Shown one piece after another: positions 45,222 to 56,813 of a stretch of DNA of 64,000 nt. Numbering within the stretch: the first letter of the stretch is position 1; each line of letters begins with the position of its first letter. The DNA lies in assembly GCA_019454045.1 (NCBI GenBank), contig SKCR01033464.1, positions 62,001-126,000 of the forward strand, read 5' to 3'. This DNA comes from Zanthoxylum bungeanum (Eukaryota; Streptophyta; Magnoliopsida; Sapindales; Rutaceae). The translations under genes and the position numbers were made by a program. The notes under the pieces are model-generated. The model was not told the origin of the DNA. It saw only the letters and a program-made list of their open reading frames with translations, and searched no databases.

Positions 45222-46217
45222 TCATTGTCTATTCAATTTCTCCAATACCTTGGACAAAGGTCTACCCAAGTTGGAGAATCTCCGGTTTCGGATAGCAGCA
45301 ATCTCAGCAGAAACGGGCTTTGTTCCCGATGTCCCCCCAATAGGCCTCATGTTCAGACTATAGAATTTTATATTCTCGGCCTCTTCTTCCTCAATATCCA
45401 TGACAGTTTCCCTCAACTGTCAAAAATCAGTAATCATGGAGGTCATCCTCCTCAGTTTCCCATAGATGGAAGGTTTGGTGCCCTTGATAATCATTTTTAT
45501 CTGGTCCTTCTCTGAGGGTCTGGTCTGCATCTTTAAGAGCTGGCTTCTCCAGCGGTCCACATACTCCTTGAAACTCTCTTCCGGTTTCTGCCTGGTGTTA
45601 TCCAAATCTCGGAGTGACAGATCTATCTCCAAGTCCGTGACATACTGTTTCAGGAATGCATCTGCCAATTCCCTCCAATCTTCCCTTACTTTCTTCTCAA
45701 GGCTGTGATACCGTACCACCGGTGCCCCCTCGAGTGACATTCCAAACATCTTCTGTACCTGTCGCTTCGTCAAACCCACAGAACTCATAACTGATACATA
45801 CTGACGGAGATGAACCCTTGGATCCCCATTCCCGTTGAACTTAGCCATATCCGGCATCTTGAACTGAGCAGACAACTGTTCTTCGAAGGTCATTGCCTCA
45901 TAATCTAACAACTCTTCATGCTTACCCTTCATTTTGCGGGTAACTGTTTCAACCTGATCCCGAAGCTTCTGAAATTCTGCCTGAGACCACATCACTTTGC
46001 ATGTTGTATATTTTGCCATGTCATCGTCAAAAGTGGGGATATCATCCCCCAACCCATTCGGAGGCTCCTCGCGCCTCACATTTTCAAAACTCCCCCCAGC
46101 ACGGGGTACGGCCATACCAGCCATAGCAGTAGTCAATGCCTACAACTGTTCAGTAATGTTGGCGAGACCGTTTTCCAACTGATCTATCCTGGATACCTCG
46201 CTATCGGATGTACTCAT
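45222..46217 (-). pseudogene. G2 gag
   Basis: It starts at the ATG complement 46215-46217 (MSTSDSEVSRIDQLENGL). A stop follows near 46142 (Gln to TAG). It then reads PDMAKFNGNGDPRVHLRQYV, FGMSLEGAPVVRYHSLEKK and ESFKEYVDRWRSQLLKM, closely matching the + strand gag at 38433. Another break lies at about 45418. Confidence 0.87.
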
Positions 46218-47337
46218 ATATTTTATCAGTCTTTTAGTGAGTCTTCCCTCTTCCCTAACCCAACGAGACTCTATAATATCTGTTTGACATAGAGGGTGTT
46301 AACAAGATATATGTATGCATGAGATAAAGGATATATATGCGATACAAGGAATATATCAACTCATTAAAATTTTCACACAAATCGGCCCATCATCATTATA
46401 GAAGCTTTTGGGCTAACTGTCATATGAGTGAACTCGCCCCAGTTTAAATGGCCCAACAAGTTCACATCTCATGGCAAGAAGTCCAACCGTATCCAAATGA
46501 TAATGTTCCTAAACGCAAACATATAATGGCCATTGGCGTTTTGGAAGCTTTTGGCCCGAATATATAAGATATGTTCTTGTCCCAGTTTAAATGGCCCCAC
46601 AAGCCCATATCCCATGATAAAAGGTCCGAATGGATCCAAACGACAATGTTCCCAAACACGAGCATACAAAAATAATTTCTACAGAGTGGCCCATCAACAT
46701 TTCAGAATCTTTTGGCCTAATTGTCATAGGATACGAACTCGTCCCAGTTTAAATGGCACAACAAGTTCGCATTTCTGATAATAAGTCCAACTGCATCCAA
46801 ATGAGGATGGTCCACAAGCACAATGAAATAGTTGCTATAGGCCATACAATCCCGGTCTACTCGTGGGTTTGCGGGAGTGTAGTCAAAGACTATCGCTGGC
46901 GAATGATTACCCACAACTAGGTCTCCCCACTCAAGCGTTCGAGCGACCAAGTGAGCGTACCTTTTTTATACCTTACAGTATATGCCAACGAGTTATGATG
47001 TGTGACTGACTGTCAAATGGATTTCCCGTTGTAGATTCCCCAGAGGGAGGGTGGAGCGAGGCTCTATTAAGTAGCCTAGCCTCTTAGGCTCTTATCGCTT
47101 GGTGACAGGAATAAACAACGAGTCCTCCAAATTAGTCAATCACAATAGGCCATAAGTAAGTGATTATCTAGGTGCCTTCACAGCTTTTCCTTATAAAAAG
47201 GTAGTGAATGAGGGAAGACACCAAACCATTACCTAGCCTTAAAAGTGCATTTGATTAAACCCCTTTTAACCCACAGTAGACACGGTTAATTAAAGCACAA
47301 ATCATAATATTACAAGACATTATTTCGGGGCCGATTC

Positions 47338-47357
47338 TATCCCCAGTGGAGTCGCCA
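47338..47357 (-). other. G2 primer-binding site (tRNA-Arg)
   Basis: On the - strand TGGCGACTCCACTGGGGATA, three bases after the LTR end at 47361, is a perfect complement of the tRNA-Arg(ACG) 3' end. Confidence 0.9.
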
Positions 47358-47360
47358 GAC

Positions 47361-50235
47361 TGTGGGACACATAAACTGGGGGACGCATGCTGTTCTAGAC
47401 TCGCGACCTAGTTGGGAGTACGGAGTAGCCCGCGGGGGACTAAATCGGAGAATAATGGAGTCGCCACCCGGTGTGAACCGGGAAAATGAGATTTAAGGCC
47501 GCACTCACCCCTCGCAAGGGAAGACCTCAAACCATTGGGTTCGCAATGGTCCCTTACTTATGCCACTTGTAATAAAATGATTTATGCAATAATCTAACCA
47601 AGCCTAAGCAACATATTTCCAAGGATGATTTATCCATAAGTTCGCATGCATACATCAACAAATTCATCTAAATTTACATGTTACACATATCCGAATTTGC
47701 ATATAGCCTATTTGCATATAATCTATGTCTCAATTTGCATACAGATAAATTGACATACGGAAATCATACAATTTCACATTGGTAGACACATAAGCGCGAA
47801 CAAATAACATTCATACAAGCATGCATATTAAGGAAATAAAATTAAGCGCATGACGGAAATAGATACCTAAAGCGGTACTACAAATGCATAAGGTAAAAAA
47901 CAGACAACTATATGCTAAAATATACATGTCGTGATGTGATGAAAAGGACTCAGTGCAGTGGGTGCGCGTTCGTGTAGCGTTCCTAAACGCGTTCGAACGG
48001 TAAACAGAAGGTTCACGTTCATGTAGCGTTCGAGAACGCGTTCGAACGAAACCAAACCTGATGCATGATAAAACAAAGAAAGTGCGTGCGCGTTCGCGTA
48101 GCGTTCGAGAACGCGTTCGAATGGTAAATAGAAGGTTCGCGTTAGTGTGGCGTTCGAGAACGCGTTCGAACGTAACCAGACCTGATGCATGATGAAACTA
48201 AGAAAATGCGTGCGCGTTCGCGTAGCGTTCGATAACGCGTTCGAACGGTAAACAGAAGGTTCGCGTTCGAGAAAGCGTTCGAACGGAACCAGACCTGATG
48301 CATACAACACATACATAAACAAACAAATCCACATGTAGGACCTCATGTATCTGATTGAACTCATCTCGCATCCAATCGAACATACACTATCCGAAGCATC
48401 GTGGTAAAGGATTTTGACCTCTCAAAATAGAGGACCTTTAATCGCACTTACTAAGCCCATGCGCAAACAACACAATACATATATAAAAAAGTGAAGACAA
48501 TAATATCGGACTTCGTGTATCCGATTGAACATATCTCACATCCAATCGAATATACATTATCCGGCGCGGCAAAGCATCGTGGTAAAGGATTTTAACCTCT
48601 CAAAATAGAGGACCTTTAATCGCACTTACTAAGCCCATGCGCTTTATCACCAATGTATATAAGAAATAAAAGAAACAATATCTAACTTCGTATACCCGAT
48701 TGAACACATCTTACATTCAACCGAATATACATCAACCGGCGCGGCAAAGCATCGTGGTAAAGGGTTTTAATCCCTCAAAATAGGGGACCTTTAATCCGAC
48801 TTACTAAGCCCATGAGCTCGATCACATCATTATGCGAATGAATAACTTGCAGAAATTAAATAACGAATAATAAACACATCAAAACAACAGAAAATGAAAT
48901 ATGTGCCGTTTACTCAAGTGGTACATGTAGTTGTATCCCGAGTACAGATCATACTACCGTTCATTCGGAATCGGCTATGAAATTTATGTCCGGGTTTCCA
49001 TCCTATATACCACAAGAGGCGACACATTTTCCATTTTATTCACAGCCACAACATGAATTCACAAATGACTCTCATGCGAATAGAATTCAATAAATAATTA
49101 AAAGACGAATATAAACTAATGAGAAAGGTGCCCTCAGGTCTAACCTTTTATGTCGACTCTCGGAAGTACGGTGCACGATCGTCGGAAAAGGGGGATGCTC
49201 CGCAACTCCTCCGGTTCACAGGTTCACGCCTTTCCTCGCTGTTCCACTGCTCGAGCTACTGTTTTGACTCTGATTCGCTGCTATTGCTACTGTATTCTGG
49301 TCACAATATTGGCTTACTGGTTTTCGGTAAATAAGAGACTATTTTTTGGGTGTTTGGGCTGCTGTTTGAGGGTGTATTTTCGGTGGTGATGTTATGCGTG
49401 TATGGCTGCTGCTTTATGCGTGTGTGTGGCTGTTGTTTATGCGGTTTCTGCTCACTATTTTTAGAGGTGTATTTTCGATGATATGAGGTGTTTGGTGGCT
49501 GTGATTTTCGGTCCTAGGAGGGAGAAGAAAAGAAGTTATTTTTGCTTGTTTTGTTTGTGTATGTGAGAGAGCTTTTTTTGCTTGTCAAATGCGTGTAAGT
49601 TGGAGAGCGGGATGGCTTTGGTTTTGGCTTACTTTTATAGACAAAGGGAAAATGTGAGTCCTTGCTTGACAAGAGATCTTCTCATAAAAGGGATATATGA
49701 TTTGGTTTCATGCAAGGTAATTACAAGATAGGGGGGACAAATTTAGGCTTGATTAGGAAATTAGTATTTAATTTGTGTTGATTAGGCATGCAATATTTGT
49801 TAAGTTAGGAATAAGATATATTTGATTGAGGATATAATTGGTTGATTGATTTTAATTAGGCATGATTTCATTTAATGTTTTATTTAATTTGGTATATGAT
49901 TTAATTAATATTTCATTTAATTTGGTATATGATTTAATTAATATTTTAATGGGCTTTGGTGGGCTAATTGGGCTTGGGTGTGAGGCTAGCAGCAAAACCA
50001 GAAATACCGACACTGTTCGAACGCCTCTTCGAACGCTACACGAACGTCCGCAATCTGTATGACGTTCGAACGAAGTAACGAACGCATCATGAACGAAAAC
50101 AGTGAACTTGTGAAATGAACTTGATGACATGCCTATTCTGAATTTCCCCTTTCGACGTCCGTTTCCCGTGACTTCCGTGACTTAAAAGGTAGTGCCTCCA
50201 AATGAGACTCATCATAAGGACTTATATGCAAAAAT
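47361..50235 (-). repeat. G2 5' LTR, missing its outermost ~12 bases
   Basis: The LTR of about 2.87 kb runs from TGTGGGACAC (+ strand view) to CTTATATGCAAAAAT. It carries the palindrome array (47960-48300) and three ~175-base units (48400-48850). The terminal GCAGTGCCTACA expected at the outer end is absent: sequence changes into LTR interior of the opposite strand at 50235-50240. Confidence 0.85.
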
Positions 50236-51081
50236 ACAGTAGCAATAGCAGCGAATCGGAGTCAAAACAGTAGCTCGAGCAGTGGAACAGCGAGGAAAGG
50301 CGTGAACCTGTGAACCGGATGAGTTGCGGAGCATCCCCCTTTTCCGACGACCGTGCACCGTACTTCCGAGAGTCGATATAAGAGGTTAGACCTGAGGGCA
50401 GCTTTCTCATTAGTTTATATTCGTCTTTTAATTGTTTATTGAATTCTATTCGCATGAGAACCATTTGTGAATGCATGTTGTGGCTGTGAATAAAATGGAA
50501 AATGTGTCGCCTCTTGTGGTATATAGGATGGAAACCCTGACATAAATTTCATAGCCGATTCCGAATGGACGGTAGTATGATCTGTACTCGGGATACAACT
50601 ACACGTACCACTTGAGTAAACGGCACATATTTCGTTTTGTTGTTTTGATGTGTTTATTATTCGTTATTTAATTTATGCATGTTATTCGTTCGCGTAATGA
50701 TGTGATCGAGCGCATAGGCTTAGTAAGTCGGATTAAAGGTCCCCTATTTTGAGGCGTTAAAACCATTTACCACGATGCTTTGCCGCGCCGGTTGATGTAT
50801 ATTCGGTTGAATGTAAGATGTGTTCAATCGGGTATACGAAGTTAGATATTGTTTCTTTTATTTCTTATATGCATTGGTGATAAATCGCATGGGCTTAATA
50901 AGTGCGATTAAAGGTCCTCTATTTTGAGAGGTTTAAATCCTTTACCACGATGCTTTGCCGCGCCGGATAATGTATATTCGATTGGATGTGAAATATGTTC
51001 AATCGGATACACGAAGTCCGATATCGTTGTCTTCACTTTTTTTTATATGTATTGTGTTGTTTGCGCATGGGCTTAGTAAGT

Positions 51082-53495
51082 TGTGGGACACAGGACCTGA
51101 GCGACGCCGTTCCTAAGGCTCGCGGCCTAGTTGGGAAGGATTATATAACGGGAGTCGCCACCCGGTGTGAACCGGGACAAAGATTAAGGCCGCACTCACC
51201 CCTCGCAAGGGAAGACCTTAAACCGTTGGGTTCGGAATGGTCCCTTACTTATGTCACTTGTAATAAAAGGATTTATATAGTAATTTAACCAGGCTTAAAT
51301 AACATTTATTTCCAAGAATATCATGCTTCTAAATTCATATGCATACATCAACAAGTTCATCACAACATGCAACATCACATGGCAATCTCATGAACATATT
51401 TCAATCCTATGATATGGGAAACTAAGAACAACATAATCATGCTTGAGTACTATCTCATGAACCTATTAACCAAATAACATGCTAACAGCCTAATCATGCT
51501 TGAATACAAATAATATGTTGGCTATATAACACAAGAAAGATCAACCAAGAGGCAATTATGCATGAATATGATAAGACAGACTCAGTTCAGTGTGTGCGCG
51601 TTCGTGTAGCGTTCGTAAACGCGTTCGAACGGAAATGAGATAGAATGCTCGCGTTCGAGTAGCGTTCGTAAACGCGTTCGAACGGAAATGGAACAGAATG
51701 TTCACGTTCGTATGGCGTTTGTTAACGCGTTCGAACGGAAATGAAACAGAATGCTCACGTTCGTATGGCGTTTGTTAACGCGTTCAAACGGAAATGAGAC
51801 CTGATGCATGATAAGGCGAAATGTATGCGCGTTCGAATTGCGTTCGTGAACGCGTTCGAACGGACACGGACCTGATGCATGAAATGGGCAAAAATGCATA
51901 AACATCAAAATAAAGGGGGGCGCGGCGAAGTACTGCCGTAAAGGTGGCCTTATGGGGGCTCTTGATCTCTCAAAGAGAGGACCTTTAGACCAACATACTA
52001 AGCCCATGCGCGTCACATCACATCATGCATACAAACACAAAGACAATCATACTATCCTAAGTATGTCCGATTGAACGTGTCTTGCATCCAACCGAACACA
52101 CATCAACCGGCGCGGCAAAGCATCGTGGTAAAGGGCTTTAACCCCTCCCCAAGGGGATCTCACATCGCACTTAAAGCCCATGCGCTCGATTGAGTCATGC
52201 ATAAATAAGCAACATGCAGAATTTAAATGACAAAAATAAATACATAAAAGCAACACAAAATAAGAGAATGTGCCGTTTACTCAAGTGGTACGTGGAGTTG
52301 TGTCCCATGTACAGACCGCACTACCGTCCATTCGGATTCGGCTACGGAATTTACGTCTGGGTTTCATCCTATATACCACAAGAGACGACACTCTTCCATT
52401 TCATTCGAGCCACAACATGCTTCCATAAACGACTCTCATGCGAATAGAATGCAATAATAATAATAATAAAACGAATGTAAACTAATGAAAAGGTACCCTC
52501 ATGTCTAACCTTTTAAATCATCTCTCGGATGTACGGTACACGATCGTCGAAAGGGGGGATGCTCCGCAACTCTCCTGGTTCACTGGTTCACTGTTCTCGT
52601 TCGTTATCTTTTGCTATTATTTCCTTGTGGTTTCGCTGCCTTTTCCTCTTTATCTTTTGCTTATTGTTTCCTTGGGTGTGTTCCTCCTGTAATTTTTATG
52701 TGTGTTGTGTATGAGTTAGGGACTAGGGGACTAGGGGACCAACTAAGGACTAAGGTTGATAAGGTTGGTGAAGGGTTCTTTTTATAGGCAAAGGGTTAGG
52801 CTTGACAAGGAAAGGGATTTGGCTAATTAAAGAGGGATTTGATTTGGTTTGGTTTAGGAATGCAAGGGATTTGATTTGGTTTGGTTAAGGGAAGTCAAAG
52901 ATTGAGGGGGGACAAATCTTGGCTAGATAGGGAAGGTTGAATATTTGATTGGCTTGGATTAGGAATACAATATTTCAAGTTTGGGAATAATCTTATTAGA
53001 TTGGGAATATAATTGGTTGATTGATTTTAATTAGGCATGATTATATTTTGATTTAGTGTGTGATTTGTTTTTTTTAGGCATGATTTTAGTTTAAGTTGGT
53101 AATTGTTTATTTTATGTTTGGTATATGTTTTATTTAATCATTTAATTATTTTAGTTATTATATTATTTAGTTAATGTTTTAATTAATATTATTTATTTAA
53201 ATTGGGATGTGTTTTATGGGCTTTGGGGGGCTAATTGGGCTGGATGTGAGGCTAGCAGCAAAACCAGAATTACCGACACCGGTTCGAACGCTTCCTCGAA
53301 CGCGGCACGAACGCCCGCAATCCGTTTGACGTTCGAACGTAAACACGAACGCAGCACTAACGAAAACAGTGAACCTTGTTTATTCTGAATTTCCCCTTCC
53401 GACGTCCGTTTCCCGTGACCTCCGTGACTTAAAAGGTAGTGTCTCCAAAATGAGACTCATCATAGGGACTTATGCGTAAAAATGCAGTGCCTACA
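51082..53495 (-). repeat. G3 3' LTR (left copy)
   Basis: TGTGGGACACAGG to GCAGTGCCTACA. Long stretches are identical to 56814-59228; for example both copies contain the same 104-codon open frame on the - strand (51702-52016 and 57436-57750), with only a few indels elsewhere. Confidence 0.92.
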
Positions 53496-54480
53496 GTCGC
53501 CCCCACTTTGATGGGACTTGTGTAATGTGCAACAGTGACAATCCTATCAAAGTTATGCAATGCATTTCTTCTTACCTGGCTCGCCAGCTGCCACTTGACT
53601 TACCATGTGTTGAGTTGCTTTGATTTGGTGGTGAGGTGCTGCGACCCCTTGTTCATTCCCGAACCGTGCTTCCATTCTTGGAGTGCCATTCTCGGCCTGT
53701 TCCTTCCTGAACTGTATTGAGATGAGGCTTTATTCCTCCCGAGCTTTATTCCCGAACTGTTAAGATGAGGCTTTATTCCTCCGAGCTTTATTCCCGAACT
53801 GCTGACTGTGTAGAGATAGGGCTTTATTCCATGATTGTTTGGACTGTGGGCTTTATTCCTGAACTGTATTGAGATGAGGCTATATTCCCCTGTACTTTGT
53901 TCCCGAACTGTTGCGATGAGGCTTTATTCCTCCCGAGCTTTATTCTCGAACTGTTGAGATGAGGCTTTATTCCTCCCGAGCTTTATTCCCGAACTGTGTT
54001 GAGATGAGGCTTTATTCCTCCCGAGCTTTATTCCCGAACTGTTGAGATGAGGCTTTATTCCTCCGAGCTTTGTTCTCGAACTGTGTTGAGATGAGGCTTT
54101 ATTCCTCCGAGCTTTATTCCCGAACTGTGAGATGATGCTTTATTCCTCCCGAGCTTTATTCCCGAACTGTTGAGATGAGGCTTTATTCCTCCCGAGCTTT
54201 ATTCCCGAACTGTACTGACATGAGGCTTTATTCCCTTTGAGCTTTGTTCTCAAACTTATACTGATATGAGGTTTTCTTCCCCTGGGCTTTGTTCCCTGAC
54301 TGTGTTAACTGTGGGCTTTGTCCCCGAACTGTATTGAATGTGGGCTTTATTCCCGAGTTTGTAGGCTTTCTTCCTGAACTGTACTGAATGTGGGCTTTAT
54401 TCCCGTACTGAGCTGAATGCAGGCTTTCTTCCTGAACCGAACTAGATGCAGGCTTTATTCCTGAACTGTTACTGTAAGGT
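53496..54480. repeat. ~44-bp tandem array in G3 interior
   Basis: Units such as GAGATGAGGCTTTATTCCTC + CCGAGCTTTATTCCCGAACTGTT repeat more than fifteen times with variation, mainly 53720-54470. The PPT lies at the left edge. Confidence 0.85.
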
Positions 54481-54499
54481 GGTCCATTCCCGGACCGTT

Positions 54500-54865
54500 A
54501 CTGTAAGGTGGTTCATTCCCGAACCGTTACTGTGAGGTGGTTCATTCCCGAACCGTGCTTCCATTCTTGGAGTGCCATTCCCGGCTTGTTCATTCTTGAA
54601 CTGTCCATTCCCGGACCATATCTCCATTCTCGGAGTGTCATTTCCGACTTGTTCATTCTTGAACTCTGCTCCATTCTTGGATTGTCATTCTCGGCTTGTT
54701 CATTCTTGAACTGTCCATTCCCGGACCATATCTCCATTCTCGGAGTGTCATTTCCGACTTGTTCATTCTTGAACTCTGCTCCATTCTTGGATTGCCATTC
54801 TCGGCTTGTTCATTCTCGAGCTGTCCATTCCCGGACTATATCTCCATTCTCGGAGTGCCATTCTC
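54500..54865. repeat. 110-bp tandem repeats in G3 interior
   Basis: The segment CTGTCCATTCCCGGAC recurs at 54601, 54711 and 54821, spacing 110 bases, with CGGAGTGTCATTTCCGACTTG between copies. Open frames through it are repeat translations. Confidence 0.85.
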
Positions 54866-54879
54866 GACAGAACTGATCT

Positions 54880-55610
54880 GATGTAATGTGGGCCTCGCCC
54901 CCAGAATGCCATACCCGGCAAGACTGATACTGATGTAATGTGGGCCTCGACCCCGAGACTCATTCCCAAACTGTGTTTGATGTGGGCCTCGACCCTGGGA
55001 CTCATCCCCAAAACTGATGTTGAAGTGGGCCTCGGCCCCAACTGCTACTGTCATGGGCCTCGCCCCCAGATTGATGCTGATGTGGGCCTCGACCCTTGGG
55101 ACTCATCCCCAAAACTGATTGCTGAAGTGGGCCTCGGTCCCAACTGCTACTGTCATGGGCCTCGCCCCCAGATTGATGCTGATGTGGGCCTCGACCCTTG
55201 GGACTCATCCCCAAAACTGATTGCTGAAGTGGGCCTCGGTCCCAACTGCTACTGTCATGCCCCCAGATTGATGCTGATGTGGGCCTCGACCCTCGGATTC
55301 ATTCCAAAATTTTGCTGATGCGGGCCTCGGCCCTGGGATTCATTCCCTGGATTCATTCCAAAATTCTGCTGATGTGGGCCTCGACCCTGGGATTCATTCC
55401 CTGGATTCATTCCAAAATTCTGCTGATGTGGGCCTCGGCCCTAAACTGATATTGATATGGGCCTCGCCCCCAGACTGATACAGATACGGGCCTCGCCCTT
55501 GTGACTCATTTCTGAAATTGCTGACATGGGCCTCAACCCCGGGATTCATTCCAACACTCTGACGATGTGGGCCTCGACCCTGGGACTCATCCCCAAAACT
55601 ACTACTCATA
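54880..55610. repeat. GTGGGCCTCG-type tandem repeats in G3 interior
   Basis: GATGTGGGCCTCGACCCTTG recurs with a period of about 102 bases (55079 and 55181) and in shorter degenerate forms across about 700 bases. It is related to the GGGACGCATCCC repeats near the G2 PPT. Confidence 0.82.
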
Positions 55611-56790
55611 TGTTACTGATTCTGGTTGTCTTGTCTTTGCCGCTTTCTCTTTTTCTCTTCTGAAACCTGTTATTACAAAACAGAACAAACACAAAAGGGA
55701 TGCAAAAATGTGTTACGTGTATGCATGCATGCATATTGGGTTTCCTATCCCATTGAGCTAGGTCTTCTGCCGGTATTCTTGGTGGCTGCTTGGTGTTTTG
55801 ACAAGTCTGTCATCTTCCCTAACCAACATGCATCTATGATGGCTTTTAAATCAAAAGGGAGTTAACATGGTGCATGTATGCATGAGGTGCATGTGATACA
55901 TGTGATGTATGTGATACAAGAAATATATCAACTCTTTAAAATTTGCACACAAATCGGCCCATCATCATTTTAGAAGTTTTTGGGCTAACTGCCATAGGAG
56001 TGGACTCGTCCCAGTTTAAATGGCCCAACGAGTTCACATCTCATGACAAGGAGTCCAACTAAATCCAAATGGTAATGTTCCGAACACAAGCACAAAGAAA
56101 GATAATGCAAACATACAACAATAATTTCTACAATGGCTCATCAACATTTCAGAAGCTTTTGGCCTAATAGTCATAAGGTACGAACTTACCCCAGTTTAAA
56201 TGGCCCAACAAGCCCGCATTTCTGACAATAGTCCAACTGCATCCAAATGAGGATGGTCCACAATCACATATTCAAGGAAATAATTGCTACTTTAGCCAAC
56301 CCGGTCTATGGGTGGGTAGTAAGAGTATAGACAAAGGCTCTCACCGGCGAAGGATGGCCCACAACTAGGTCTCCCCACTCAAGGGTTCGAGCAACCAAGT
56401 GAGCGCACCCCTTTTTTTATACACTAAGGTACGTGCCAATGAGCTATGGTGTGTGACGGACTGTCAAATGGATTTCCCGTTGTATATCCCCCAGAGGGAA
56501 GGTGGAGCGAGGCTCACTTAAATACCCAAGCCTCTTAGGCTCTTATCGCTTGTTGTCAGGAATAAACAACGAGTCCTCCAAATTAGTCCATCACAATAGG
56601 CTAACAGTAGATGGCTATCTAGGTGCCTTCACAGCTTTTCCTTCTAGAAAGGTAGTGAATGAAGGAAGACACCAAACCATTACCTAGCCTAAAAATGCCT
56701 TTGATTAAACCCTCACTTTATCCACTATAGACACGGTCAATTAAAACATAAATCCAATCATTACAAGTCAATATTTCGGGGCCAATTCTC
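55611..56790 (-). other. G3 leader region, no coding sequence
   Basis: This is equivalent to the leader of G1/G2: repeats of GGGCCATTTAAACTGG and the segment ending at the PBS. A gag gene is expected here in an autonomous relative and is absent. Confidence 0.75.
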
Positions 56791-56810
56791 TATCCCCAGT
56801 GGAGTCGCCA
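56791..56810 (-). other. G3 primer-binding site (tRNA-Arg)
   Basis: TGGCGACTCCACTGGGGATA on the - strand, three bases inside the right LTR. Confidence 0.9.
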
Positions 56811-56813
56811 GAC

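Larger units (their letters stand above)
39289..50235 (-). mobile_element. Inverted Tat/Ogre-like Gypsy element G2
   Basis: On the - strand it has LTR (47361-50235), tRNA-Arg PBS (47338-47357), gag, protease, RT, archaeal-type RNase H, integrase and then a partial LTR (39289-39796, only its first ~510 bases). The extra RNase H (NNMAEYEACTFGL) between RT/RH and integrase is the hallmark of the Tat/Ogre group. The polyprotein is broken by nonsense and frameshift changes. Confidence 0.85.

Noticed and set aside
53700..54470. CRISPR-like regular repeats
   Set aside because: Units are contiguous and degenerate without unique spacers, and the genome is a plant's; it is a tandem array in an LTR element.
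54508..55318. Open frames with repetitive peptides in the G3 interior
   Set aside because: They arise from tandem repeats whose unit length happens to keep frame; there is no start context or domain.
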